From contig JAFUVT010000001.1 in the NCBI GenBank assembly GCA_017477425.1, positions 1-64,000 on the forward strand: DNA of 64,000 nt, in the 5' to 3' direction. Shown in pieces: positions 45,737-54,734 of this stretch; position 1 is the first letter of the stretch; every line of letters starts with the position of its first letter. The DNA comes from Bacteroidales bacterium. Its GTDB lineage: Bacteria > Bacteroidota > Bacteroidia > Bacteroidales > F082. The notes below the pieces were generated by a model. It saw only the letters and a program-made list of their open reading frames with translations. It was not told the origin of the DNA and did not search any database. Both the position numbers and the translations under genes were made by a program.

Positions 45737-48700
45737 TTACTTCACGATGACCTTCTCAATGCGCACTTGCGTGCCTGTGGTGAGGCGCAGGAAGTAGATT
45801 CCTTCAGCCATGCCGCTGACGTTGATTTGCGTGTTGCCATTGGCAGTGCCGTTGGCCACCATCTGACCCATGCCGTTGTACATGACATAGCTGAATTCGG
45901 CGTTGCCGCCTTCGATGTTCAGCGTGCTGTTGACAGGGTTAGGATAGATGCTGACTTGATCGAGGTTTTCCTCAACGCCAGTCGTGAAGTCCACTTGGAC
46001 GCACTCAGGAGCCGAAACACCGCCGTCGGCATAAACAGCCGTGACGCAGTAAGTGTAAACCATCTCGTTCAACACTTGGTCGGTGAAGTTGGCTTCGGTG
46101 GTTTCGCCCAAGGCGATGCCGTTACGCGTAATGCTGTAGGAAACGGCACCGGCGGGAGCCGTCCAGTCCAAAGTGACGGCATTGACTTGCAGGGCAGCGG
46201 TCAGGTTCTCGACAGGGCTGTAGGCCGAAGCAGTGCCACCGCCGCAGTCGCAGGTGAATTGGTGCGACCAGCTGGAGCCGAGGCCCGAGGATTGGTAGAT
46301 GACATCACCGTCTTCATAACGGATGATGAAGGAGCATTCAGAATCCCAGCTACCGGAAGTCCAGGTCATGCTAACTTGAACGCTGTTGCCGATTTCGACG
46401 GTGTAGACTTGGCTGTTGCCACTGTTGATGGTCATGGTTTGCGAAGGCGTGCCGTCGCTAAAGTTGACGTGCAGCGAAGCGCCGTTCCAACCGTCGCCGT
46501 AGGAGTCGCTGAGTTCGAAGACCACGTTGCAGCTGTTCTTCAGGACGCCGCTGCCTTCGGCCACGAGGCCGCCATCGGCGTTAAGCGTGAAGGTGAGCGG
46601 GATTTGCTCCGTTTCGGGGCAGTTGGCAGCCACGGTGACGTTGAACACGCAGTAGCCGACGCCGCTCGGGTCGATGGTGCCGACCTCGTAGGTGGCATTC
46701 TCGAAGCTGACATATTCGTTTGCCGAAGCAATGCTGGCAATAGCGTTGGTAGCCATATAGTGACCGGCGTTCTTGAAAGCAGCCGTCAGGGTTAGGGTCT
46801 CGCCAGGGACGAATCCGCCACCGAGGGCGATGCCGCCATATTCCAACACGGCTTCGCCAGCGGTCACGTAGACTTTGCCTTCCCAAGTGTCGTTGCCGCA
46901 AACGGCGTTGACCATAATGGTGAAGCGAGTGCCGTCGGCCACGCCTTGGGCGATGTTGTAGGTGAAACCAGTCAGCTCGACGGTGGCATCAGGAGCCAAA
47001 GCACCGAAGCTGGCAGTGCCGTTGATGATGGTCAGGTTGGGGTTGTCGCAGGTCAGGGTGACGTTGGTCGTGCCGCTGGTCGGTTGCGTACCCACGTTCT
47101 TGACGGTGATGTTCATCGAGGATTGGTCACCCACGTGAGCATTGGCGGGCGTGTAGGCGTCGACGGAGACGTAGGCTCCATTCATGGCAGCGGCAGGAAC
47201 CACAGCGATGTAGGGACGGCGGTTGGGGTGCGTCACGCAGATGGTGACGTCGCCACCAGAAGTGATGGGCTCGATTTGGATGTCGGCCGTGCCTTCTTCG
47301 CCGATGAGGCCAGCGCCATAGAGAACGCCGTCCTTCGAAATGCCGACATAAGAACCGGCATCAGCGCTGACGGTGTAGGAGTCCAAGCCGATGGGCAGGG
47401 TGGGCAGGTGGTTCACGGTGTTGTAGGTAGGCTCAACGCGGAAAGGAATCACGGAACCATCACCGAGGACGTGGTAGGATTGCCAATAATAAAGGTCGTT
47501 GACTGAGCCTTGGTAGCCATTGGCGTGGGAATAGGCCACGGCGATGTTACCGATAAACGGGATGGCCGAAACAGTGTTGAACACATCGTCGTCCCAAATG
47601 GCATCGTAAACGCCATAGGCGGTTTGTTCGTAGGTGGGCATTTGGCCAAACACGTTGGTGGCACCCACGCCGAAGTAGTAGTCTTCATACCAATAGGTGC
47701 TGGGGCAGGAGCCGATGTAGGCGTAGGCGCCTCTCGTGTTGGCACGAATCATGGCTTCGCCGAAGCAGGTGCTGCTGTAGCCCCAGTCGGCGGCCAGGCA
47801 GCAGTTACCCATGGCGAGGAAAGGCATGCCTTCGTTGGTGAAGTTGTTCACGTCGCTGACGCTCAGGCTCGGGTCGGCCCAGCCGGTCTCGCTGCCGTGA
47901 GCGGTGTAGTTGGCAAAACCAACGCCCGTGTTCAAGCTGGCGTAGCAGCCCGTGTAGGGTTGACCCAGCCAGTGGTTGACTTGGTTGAAACCATGCTCGG
48001 CGTTGTAGTAATACTCCATGGCATATTGGATGGTAGGAGCACCGTCGTAAGCGGTCCAGTAGCTGTCCCAACCAGCGATGAGCAGCACGTTGTTGAGATA
48101 GTCGGTGTTGCGGGTCTGGTTTTCAAATTGCAGCTTTTCGTACCAAAGGGTCTTGGTGATGATGTTCTGCATCTGTTCCACGGTTTGGGCGCACATGCGG
48201 CTGTGGAAGATGTCGGGGTAGTTGTCGCCGTCGACCGTCATATAATAAAGGTCGGTGATCTTTTGGCTTTGGCTACCCGTAGCGCTACCCGGAACTTGTT
48301 CCTTGTCACCAAAGATGATGACGAATGTGGGAGCTTCCTCGGCATATTTGTTCTGGATGAAGCTTTGGATGGCGGCGGCAGTGGTGCCGATTTCGTCGGT
48401 GAAGTTGAGGTCGACATAGTAGCCCTTCATAGTCTTCCATGCGAGCCAGTCTTGCATGCAGTCCTCGAACATGCGGTTGGCGATGACCAACATCTTCACG
48501 GGAGCCTGCCAGAGGTCGGGGTGTTGGTCGTAAATGTCGTCACGCCAGTTGAACATGGTCTTGTAGATGCCAGCGAAGTAGGGGCTGAACGTGCGGGCAA
48601 ACTCGTTTTCGGCAGCGGCTTTGTCGTAGTCGTTGTAGCGCACTTCCAACTCGATGTCGTTGTAGACCGTGATGGTGTTTTCGGCAGGGTTGTAGTTGAC

Positions 48701-49243
48701 GGGGTTGACATTCAAAGAACCGACGCTGATACCACGCATGTTGCCTTGGATTTCAAACTCGGCCACAGGACGGGTGCTGGTGGTTCTGGAGGCGTAGGCC
48801 TGTTCGTTGTAGAAGAACTTGACATCCTCAGGCTTCTGGTCCTTGCGGAGCGAAGGCTGCTGGGGAGCAATGGTCTTGATGCCAAAGTCGGCCAAGCGAT
48901 AGGTGGTCGTGCTGTAGTTCTTCACTTCCACGGTGACGTTCTTGGCGCCGTAAGGCAAAGCAATCAGTTGGTGAGCGGCGGGCAGTGAAGGCTCGCCGAC
49001 GTTGCCCGATGGATAGGTGCCGGGCATCGTGAGAGTGGAAAACACACCTTTTTCGGTGTTGAGGTCAGCGGCATCGATGCTGCTGAAGCTGAAGCTGGCG
49101 GTGAAGCCTGCATCGGTCACATTGGCGCATTCTTGCGCCGACTGGGCCCTGCCAAGCTCAATGCGCCCTTGGGCGTTGGCTTGCGAGCCGATGAGCATTC
49201 CCATCAGGAGGAAAGCTGCTGTGAGTAAATGTGCTCTTTTCAT
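45737..49243 (-). CDS. Gingipain-like C25 cysteine peptidase with T9SS sorting domain (paralogue)
   Basis: 1168 residues from ATG 49243 (MKRAHLLTAAFLLMGMLIGSQANAQ, signal peptide); the 24-codon extension crosses the -7 element and is rejected. Catalytic H449 in FANYTAHGSETGW and C481/C482 in LAMGNCCLAADWGYS. The C-terminal 500 residues match the first C25 protein closely, including the DSYGDGWNG module and the sorting domain ending GTQVRIEKVIVK, while the catalytic half has diverged. Likely different cleavage specificity. Secreted by T9SS. Confidence 0.9.
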   Translation of the reverse strand: MKRAHLLTAAFLLMGMLIGSQANAQGRIELGRAQSAQECANVTDAGFTASFSFSSIDAADLNTEKGVFSTLTMPGTYPSGNVGEPSLPAAHQLIALPYGAKNVTVEVKNYSTTTYRLADFGIKTIAPQQPSLRKDQKPEDVKFFYNEQAYASRTTSTRPVAEFEIQGNMRGISVGSLNVNPVNYNPAENTITVYNDIELEVRYNDYDKAAAENEFARTFSPYFAGIYKTMFNWRDDIYDQHPDLWQAPVKMLVIANRMFEDCMQDWLAWKTMKGYYVDLNFTDEIGTTAAAIQSFIQNKYAEEAPTFVIIFGDKEQVPGSATGSQSQKITDLYYMTVDGDNYPDIFHSRMCAQTVEQMQNIITKTLWYEKLQFENQTRNTDYLNNVLLIAGWDSYWTAYDGAPTIQYAMEYYYNAEHGFNQVNHWLGQPYTGCYASLNTGVGFANYTAHGSETGWADPSLSVSDVNNFTNEGMPFLAMGNCCLAADWGYSSTCFGEAMIRANTRGAYAYIGSCPSTYWYEDYYFGVGATNVFGQMPTYEQTAYGVYDAIWDDDVFNTVSAIPFIGNIAVAYSHANGYQGSVNDLYYWQSYHVLGDGSVIPFRVEPTYNTVNHLPTLPIGLDSYTVSADAGSYVGISKDGVLYGAGLIGEEGTADIQIEPITSGGDVTICVTHPNRRPYIAVVPAAAMNGAYVSVDAYTPANAHVGDQSSMNITVKNVGTQPTSGTTNVTLTCDNPNLTIINGTASFGALAPDATVELTGFTYNIAQGVADGTRFTIMVNAVCGNDTWEGKVYVTAGEAVLEYGGIALGGGFVPGETLTLTAAFKNAGHYMATNAIASIASANEYVSFENATYEVGTIDPSGVGYCVFNVTVAANCPETEQIPLTFTLNADGGLVAEGSGVLKNSCNVVFELSDSYGDGWNGASLHVNFSDGTPSQTMTINSGNSQVYTVEIGNSVQVSMTWTSGSWDSECSFIIRYEDGDVIYQSSGLGSSWSHQFTCDCGGGTASAYSPVENLTAALQVNAVTLDWTAPAGAVSYSITRNGIALGETTEANFTDQVLNEMVYTYCVTAVYADGGVSAPECVQVDFTTGVEENLDQVSIYPNPVNSTLNIEGGNAEFSYVMYNGMGQMVANGTANGNTQINVSGMAEGIYFLRLTTGTQVRIEKVIVK

Positions 49244-49312
49244 TGTTGAAACTATTAAGTTAATACTAATTTGTTCTTTATGGATGCCAGAAATGGCACA
49301 ATATTCAACCGG

Positions 49313-49320
49313 CAAAAATA
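49313..49320 (-). promoter_or_regulatory. -7 promoter element overlapping the ctpA terminator tract
   Basis: Minus-strand TATTTTTG, 69 bases upstream of ATG 49243. It lies in the T-rich tail of the terminator at 49326-49360. Confidence 0.6.
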
Positions 49321-49325
49321 GAAAA

Positions 49326-49360
49326 ATTTCCCGAAGCTTGTTTCAAAAACTTCGGGAAAT
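49326..49360 (-). terminator. Terminator after the S41 peptidase gene
   Basis: 11-bp perfect stem ATTTCCCGAAG/CTTCGGGAAAT, 13-base loop, followed on the minus strand by TTTTCTATTTTTG. Confidence 0.85.
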
Positions 49361-49395
49361 GTGTCTTAATCGGACTGAAAAAATGTCAAAAGGGC

Positions 49396-51006
49396 TTATT
49401 TGCCTTTCAAAATGCGTTTGTATTCTTTTTCGCTGCCCAGGATTTCCAAAGCTTTCTTGATGCCTGCATCTTCCTTGGCCATCACCTCGTAATATTGCTG
49501 TGTCTCCCAAACATTGCGGGCTATCAAGGCCTTCACTTGCAGGAGGATGAACTTTTCGGAGTGGGCGAATTGCTCATCGTTCCATTCCACCTTGGCTTCC
49601 TCTGCGGCTTTCTTCAACCCTTGAACGAGGTTGTCGCCTACTTCAAAGGTCCTGTTGAAGTTCTTGAAATCGCCATATTCAGCCTTGATTTCGTCGCGGT
49701 GCTTGAGGGCGTAATCCGTTGTGAATCGGTTCAATGCGCCTTTGCGGACGAGGTTGGTGTAGAGTTTGCTGTTGTAGGCCGTGTCGACGGGGATGAAGAT
49801 GTCGGGCATGATGCCGCCACCGCCGTAAACGGTGCGACCGTCGTCGGTCTTATAACGCAGTGAATCAGGGAAATGGATGCTGTCGGCGTGGAAGTATTCG
49901 CCGTGTTCGAGGCGCTTGGTCATTTCCTTGGCGTAGTCCTCGGCACCGTTTTCATAAGGACGTTGGATGCAGCGTCCCGAAGGCGTGTGGTAGCGCGAGG
50001 TGGTGAGGCGGATTTGCGAGCCGTCGGGCAGGTTGAACGGCCTTTGCACCAGGCCTTTACCGAACGAGCGCCGCCCGATGACGACGCCACGGTCGTGGTC
50101 TTGCATGGCGCCCGAGAAGATCTCGCTGGCCGAGGCCGAGCCTTCGTCAATTAAGACGACGAGCTTTCCCGAGGTGTAAACTCCGGCGGGAGTGCTGCGC
50201 CATTCTTGGCGGGGCGAGTGGATGCCTTCGGTGAAGACGACGAGGCGGTCTTCGGTGAGGAACTGGTCTACGAGCTCGATGGCGGTGTTGAGGTAGCCAC
50301 CCGTGTTGCCGCGCAGGTCGAAGATGAGCGATTCCATGCCTTGGGCTTGCAGCTTGGCGAAAGCCTCGCTGAACTCTTGCGCCGATTCTTGCGCGAAGCG
50401 GTCGAGCTTGATGTAGCCGATATGGTCGTCGAGCATATAAGAAGCGTTGATGCTGTTCAGCGGAATCTTGTCGCGGACGATTTCAAAGTCAAGGAGTTCG
50501 GGGTCGTTGCCGCGTTTCACGCTCACGGTGACTTTGGTGCCTTTCTTGCCGCGCAGGCGTTTTTGCACATATTCGTTGTCGATTTTTTTGCCGAAGGCTT
50601 CCTCACCGTCGATTTTGATGAACTGGTCGCCGGTCATGATGCCCACCTTTTCCGATGGGCCGCCCGCCGTGGGACTGATGACGGTGATGGTGTCGCGGAT
50701 GAGCTGGTAGGTCACCCCGATGCCTTCAAAGCTGCCCACCAGCGGCTCGTTGGCTTTTTCCACATCCTTTCTAGAGATATAGGCCGAGTGCGGGTCGAGT
50801 TCCTTCAATGCGGCCACGATGGCGTCTTCCGTCACTTTGTCGGTATTGGCCGTGTCCACATAGAAATTCTCGATGAGATACAGCGTGGTGGCCAGTTTCT
50901 GGGCGTTCATCTGCGCTTTGGTTTGGGGCTTCTGGGGCTGGTTTTGGGCGGAAAGAATAATGCTTGCAAATAGCAATACATTGGTTAATAATAACTTGAT
51001 TTTCAT
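49396..51006 (-). CDS. S41 family C-terminal processing peptidase
   Basis: 536 residues. Signal peptide MKIKLLLTNVLLFASIILSA. N-terminal helical part, PDZ domain (about 90-165, GIGVTYQLIRDTITVISPT), and the Ser/Lys protease core with S292 in DEGSASASEIF and K317 in RSFGKGLVQ, spaced as in Prc/CtpA. Cuts C-terminal tails of periplasmic proteins. CtpA-like role inferred. Single gene, divergent neighbours. Confidence 0.92.
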   Translation of the reverse strand: MKIKLLLTNVLLFASIILSAQNQPQKPQTKAQMNAQKLATTLYLIENFYVDTANTDKVTEDAIVAALKELDPHSAYISRKDVEKANEPLVGSFEGIGVTYQLIRDTITVISPTAGGPSEKVGIMTGDQFIKIDGEEAFGKKIDNEYVQKRLRGKKGTKVTVSVKRGNDPELLDFEIVRDKIPLNSINASYMLDDHIGYIKLDRFAQESAQEFSEAFAKLQAQGMESLIFDLRGNTGGYLNTAIELVDQFLTEDRLVVFTEGIHSPRQEWRSTPAGVYTSGKLVVLIDEGSASASEIFSGAMQDHDRGVVIGRRSFGKGLVQRPFNLPDGSQIRLTTSRYHTPSGRCIQRPYENGAEDYAKEMTKRLEHGEYFHADSIHFPDSLRYKTDDGRTVYGGGGIMPDIFIPVDTAYNSKLYTNLVRKGALNRFTTDYALKHRDEIKAEYGDFKNFNRTFEVGDNLVQGLKKAAEEAKVEWNDEQFAHSEKFILLQVKALIARNVWETQQYYEVMAKEDAGIKKALEILGSEKEYKRILKGK

Positions 51007-51084
51007 GATGCTAATTGTGATTTTCGAGAATATCCAAAAACTGTTTAAGTTTCAATACGAATAGCTTGGGAAACATTATATTCT

Positions 51085-51324
51085 TCAAAATGTCGAAATG
51101 CAAGCATTGTAAGGTGTCCTTAAGTGCTCGTTCAATACTTCGTCGATTTTCTCTTGGCTCCATTTGCCTTCATCCCACAATTGATCCATTTCTTCGTCCA
51201 CTTTTCGAGCATAGTATTCGCATACTACATCGTTTAATTCCTTCACTTCCTCTTCCGTGGTAAAGTGAGCCAAAAGACGAAGGAAATCCATCTGGGCTTG
51301 GTTTAATCCTACATTTTGAGTCAT
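51085..51324 (-). CDS. Small acidic helical protein (antitoxin-like)
   Basis: 79 residues. Predicted helices QAQMDFLRLLAHFTTEEEVKEL and VVCEYYARKVDEEMDQLWDEG, ending EVLNEHLRTPYNACISTF. Similar small proteins are common in Bacteroidales, often beside a PIN-like toxin, but no toxin ORF is next to it here. A near -7 match (TACTTTCG, minus, 51346-51353) lies upstream. Family known by pattern only; function unknown. Confidence 0.6.
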   Translation of the reverse strand: MTQNVGLNQAQMDFLRLLAHFTTEEEVKELNDVVCEYYARKVDEEMDQLWDEGKWSQEKIDEVLNEHLRTPYNACISTF

Positions 51325-51376
51325 AATTGTTTTGTTTATTTGCCGCGAAAGTAATCATTTTTCCCGAATAAACGCC

Positions 51377-51949
51377 TCACGGCCTCAAAATATCGAAAGT
51401 GTTGTCCTCGTTGAGCCTGATGATGGTCGAGCTTTTGGGTTTGCAGAAGCTGTCGTGGTAGAGTTGCACCTCGTAGTCAACGGCCTTTTTTAGTTCCTCA
51501 GATATGTCGCTGTAAATCATCGCGGAAGGTTGTCCCGAGAGGTTGGCCGAGGTGGAGGTGATGGGCTTCCCGAGGCGGCGGATGACCTCTTGGCAGAACT
51601 CGTTTTTCACCACGCGGATGCACACCGACTTGTCGGCCGAGATGTTTTTCGCGAGGTTCTTGCTTTGGGCAAAGACGATGCTCAAAGGCTTGGAAGCGTG
51701 CGCGATAAGGTCGTAGGCGATGGCGGGCACGTCCACCACATAGTCCTTCAGCCGTTCGGCGGAGTCGACGAGGACGATGAGGCTCTTGTTGGCGGGGCGT
51801 TGCTTCACCTCGTAGATGCGGTCGCAGGCCTTGCTGTTGGTTGCATCGCAGCCGATGCCCCAGATGGTGTCGGTGGGGTAGAGGATGGTCTTTCCGGCCT
51901 TCAGTGCCGCCACTGTGCGTTCTATTTCTTCTTCAAATTGCTTATCCAT
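51377..51949 (-). CDS. tsaC: L-threonylcarbamoyladenylate synthase (TsaC/Sua5/YrdC)
   Basis: 190 residues. ALKAGKTILYPTDTIWGIGCDATNSKACDRIYEVKQRPANKSLIVLVDS is the YrdC signature; PITSTSANLSGQPS is the conserved C-terminal motif. Makes the threonylcarbamoyl donor for t6A37 in tRNAs reading ANN codons. Last member of a run of five minus-strand genes with small gaps (23 bp after the glycosyltransferase). Confidence 0.93.
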   Translation of the reverse strand: MDKQFEEEIERTVAALKAGKTILYPTDTIWGIGCDATNSKACDRIYEVKQRPANKSLIVLVDSAERLKDYVVDVPAIAYDLIAHASKPLSIVFAQSKNLAKNISADKSVCIRVVKNEFCQEVIRRLGKPITSTSANLSGQPSAMIYSDISEELKKAVDYEVQLYHDSFCKPKSSTIIRLNEDNTFDILRP

Positions 51950-51972
51950 TCTTTTCCGTTTTTTGTTTCAGT

Positions 51973-52845
51973 TCAAGGTTGTAAAGGCTCAATCGGGCCG
52001 AATTGTTTGTTGGTCAGGAGCGCCCAAATGGCTTTCAGTCGGCATGACAGCTTGTTTTTGATGGGCGTGGGGCTGGAAGTGTCGCCAAAGGGCATGCCGA
52101 GATGGGTCAAGTTGCTGCGCATCAAGCGGTTGGTGATACCCCATTTAAAGAGGAATTGCAGGTGGCCTTGGTTCTTTTCTACCCGTTGCGTGCTTTTTGT
52201 CTCGAAATGATAGGCGCGACAATTGGCCAGTCCCTTGAAATGGCGCACGCCGACCATCCAAAGTTTGGCGGTCAGGTCGGGGTCGGAGTACATGCCGGGC
52301 GAGTATTCGATGCTGTAGCCACCCACGAGGTCCCATGTGTCGCGGTGGAGCAGGTTGGGCGGCCATGTGGCACCGCGCCAGTCGTTCATCGGATATTGCA
52401 TGTATTCCTTCAGTAGGCGCTCTTCCTCAAAATTCTCGATGCAGTCGCCGTAATTGGCCAAAACGCCCACATCCAAGTAGTTATGCGGCTGGATCATCGT
52501 CCCCGAGAGGAAAAAACGATGGTCTGGCAGCGTGTTGATTTCGTCCATCAGGGCAGTGTCCCAGCCAGGCAGGAGATACATGTCGTCGTTGAGATAGAAG
52601 ATGTAGTCCGTTTTGACGCGGGTCCGCATCATGTTGCAGGCCATGCAGACTCCAATGTTTTTTTCGGAATAGGTGTAGTCAAGTCCTTCATTCTTAACCC
52701 ATTCCAAGGCGCCGTCGGTGCCTTCGTTGACGTGGACGATGATTTGGTGCGGATAGGCCGAGTTTTTGCGGATGCTGCCGATGCAAACCTTCAGGTAGGG
52801 CAGGTTGTTCCAAGTAGGGATGATGATGGAGAAGACGGGTTGCAT
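51973..52845 (-). CDS. Glycosyltransferase family 2
   Basis: 290 residues. GT-A fold: FSIIIPTWNNLPYLKVCIGSIRKNS, then DYIFYLNDDMYLLPGWD with the Mg-binding DxD-like pair. Adds a sugar to a surface glycan or lipid; donor and acceptor unknown. 6 bp after the GT1 gene, 23 bp before tsaC. Confidence 0.9.
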   Translation of the reverse strand: MQPVFSIIIPTWNNLPYLKVCIGSIRKNSAYPHQIIVHVNEGTDGALEWVKNEGLDYTYSEKNIGVCMACNMMRTRVKTDYIFYLNDDMYLLPGWDTALMDEINTLPDHRFFLSGTMIQPHNYLDVGVLANYGDCIENFEEERLLKEYMQYPMNDWRGATWPPNLLHRDTWDLVGGYSIEYSPGMYSDPDLTAKLWMVGVRHFKGLANCRAYHFETKSTQRVEKNQGHLQFLFKWGITNRLMRSNLTHLGMPFGDTSSPTPIKNKLSCRLKAIWALLTNKQFGPIEPLQP

Positions 52846-52851
52846 GGCCGA

Positions 52852-53967
52852 TTAGGGTTTGATTAATGACTGGTATATTTGCATGATATGGTTTGCGATG
52901 GCCTCGTCCGAAAACTGCTTGGCGTAGGCTTTTCCTTTCTCTATCATGTTGGCTCTCAGATGACTGTCTCTTTCGAGAATCAAGATTTGCTCGGCCAATT
53001 CCGCTGCGTCTTTGGGCGAAACATATCGGCTGTCGGGGCCGCCGCTTTCTTCGAGGCAACTGCCTTTGGCTGCAATGACGGGAACGCCGCTTTGCAGGGC
53101 TTCCACAATAGGGATGCCAAAGCCTTCAAATTGAGAGGGATAGATGAAAATCGATGCGTTTTGATATAGTTCGGGCAGGTCGGCAAAGTCAACATTCGGC
53201 AGGATGAAAACTTGTTTTTGAAGCCGATGTTTTTCGATATATTGCTGTAATTCAGTGATATAATCGGTTTTTCGACCTGCAATCACCAAGGGCGTATCGA
53301 TGGCGCCGGCTACGAGTGCCTCCAAAACCAAAAGTTGGTTTTTGCGCGGCTCGATGGCGCCCACATTGAGCAAGTAGTTTTCGGGCAAATTGTATTTCGT
53401 TCTGATGCTTTGCTTCTGTGAATCAGTAACTTGATCGCAAAACGCAGGATGGCAACCTTGATAGACGACGCTGATTTTTTCCGCTTCGATATGCCACAAG
53501 TCGATGAGGTCGTTTTTGGTCTGCTGGCTGATGGCGATGATGCGGTCGGCCACGCGGCAACTTCGCAAATACTTGGTTTTGTACAATTTGCGGTCAATGA
53601 GCGGATACAATTCTGGGTGGCGGACGAAAATCAAGTCGTGCATGGTGACCACGGTGGGAATGCCGGTTTTTTCGATGCCGACGGGCAGCTCGTGGCTGAG
53701 GCCATGATAGAGGTCTAAATGCCGTTTTTCCGCCTCGCGCGTGATGCCGAAAGTGCGCCAAAGCGAGGTCATGAACTCGTGTTTCGGCTGGAGGACGGTC
53801 GCGTTGTCCGGACAATCAAAATGAATGCTTGCGTCAATTTTTGGCGTGAACAAATCCAACTGTAAATCAGGAAAATGCGAAGCCAAAATGCGAATTGTCT
53901 CGCGGCTGTAGTTGCCCAAACCGCGATGGTTGTTGAAAGCCCGTTTTGCGTCGAAACCTATCCTCAT
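52852..53967 (-). CDS. Glycosyltransferase family 4 (group 1, GT-B)
   Basis: 371 residues. MRIGFDAKRAFNNHRGLGNYSRETIRIL start, LYHGLSHELP, LLNVGAIEPRKNQLLVLEAL in the C-terminal donor site, and YPSQFEGFGIPIVEALQSGVPVIAAKGSCLEESGG with the E-x7-E donor-binding motif. Its ATG overlaps the upstream GT2 stop by 4 bp. Confidence 0.93.
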   Translation of the reverse strand: MRIGFDAKRAFNNHRGLGNYSRETIRILASHFPDLQLDLFTPKIDASIHFDCPDNATVLQPKHEFMTSLWRTFGITREAEKRHLDLYHGLSHELPVGIEKTGIPTVVTMHDLIFVRHPELYPLIDRKLYKTKYLRSCRVADRIIAISQQTKNDLIDLWHIEAEKISVVYQGCHPAFCDQVTDSQKQSIRTKYNLPENYLLNVGAIEPRKNQLLVLEALVAGAIDTPLVIAGRKTDYITELQQYIEKHRLQKQVFILPNVDFADLPELYQNASIFIYPSQFEGFGIPIVEALQSGVPVIAAKGSCLEESGGPDSRYVSPKDAAELAEQILILERDSHLRANMIEKGKAYAKQFSDEAIANHIMQIYQSLIKP

Positions 53968-54731
53968 TTTGCCTGTTTTTGCGAAAGTTCCATAGCCAAT
54001 TTATACTTCAGCCACACGCAGCGCGCATTGATTTTGCTGATGACGAAGCCCATCTTGCCGTCCAAGAAGCCCGCCTTGAAGAGGTAGTCGCGCACGAATT
54101 TCCACGCACCGTGGGTGTAGGCTTTCGTGAGGGTCGCCTTTTTGCCGGCTTCCACCATGTCCTCGGCGGAGAGCAGAGCGAATTTCTCGTTTTGTCGTCG
54201 GTGTTCTTCGACGGTGTAGAACGAGTAATGCAACAGGTCGCCGTCCAAATGCACGATTTCGGTCGGCTCGGCCAATGCAAGGGTCTCGTGGACTTTCTTG
54301 CCCGTCCATTGCGCCTGTCCGCGCCTGAAAATCCGCACCTTGACATCGGGATACCAGCCCCCGTGCCTGATCCATTTTCCGCAATAGTTCATCAGGCGGT
54401 TCATGGAGAAAGCCTTGTTTCCAATAGGCTGGTTTTTAACGCTTTGTATGGATTGGGTCAGGGCTCCCGAAAGGGCCTCGTCGGCATCGATGGACAGAAT
54501 CAAATCCATGGTGGCGAGGCTGTTGGCGAAGTTTTTTTGGCCGACATAGCCCTCCCAGTCGTGCTTCACGAAATTGAGGTTTGCGTAGTTTCGGCAAATG
54601 GCCTCGGTGTCGTCGGTCGAGTTGGAGTCCACCACGATGATTTCGTCGGCCACGGGCGCAACGGAGTCAAGGCAGCGCCTGATGTTGCGCGCCTCGTTCA
54701 GGGTGATGATGACGACCGAAAGGGTGTTCAT
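53964..54731 (-). CDS. Glycosyltransferase family 2 (WaaE/KdtX-like)
   Basis: 255 residues. VVIITLNEARNIRRCLDSVAPVADEIIVVDSNSTDDTEAICRNY and DLILSIDADEALSG (DxD) match the LPS-core glucosyltransferase subgroup, with the GGWYPDVKVRIFRRGQAQW and KKVHETL segments. Role in lipopolysaccharide core assembly is inferred from that subgroup. It starts 3 bp after the kinase gene ends and overlaps the next glycosyltransferase by 4 bp. Confidence 0.9.
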   Translation of the reverse strand: MNTLSVVIITLNEARNIRRCLDSVAPVADEIIVVDSNSTDDTEAICRNYANLNFVKHDWEGYVGQKNFANSLATMDLILSIDADEALSGALTQSIQSVKNQPIGNKAFSMNRLMNYCGKWIRHGGWYPDVKVRIFRRGQAQWTGKKVHETLALAEPTEIVHLDGDLLHYSFYTVEEHRRQNEKFALLSAEDMVEAGKKATLTKAYTHGAWKFVRDYLFKAGFLDGKMGFVISKINARCVWLKYKLAMELSQKQAK

Positions 54732-54734
54732 GAC

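Noticed and set aside
47510..48988. 492-residue plus-strand frame
   Set aside because: Antisense to the second C25 peptidase; Val/Gly/His-rich shadow.
51085..51324. Toxin-antitoxin module
   Set aside because: Only the small acidic protein is present; no adjacent toxin frame exists, so no module is claimed.
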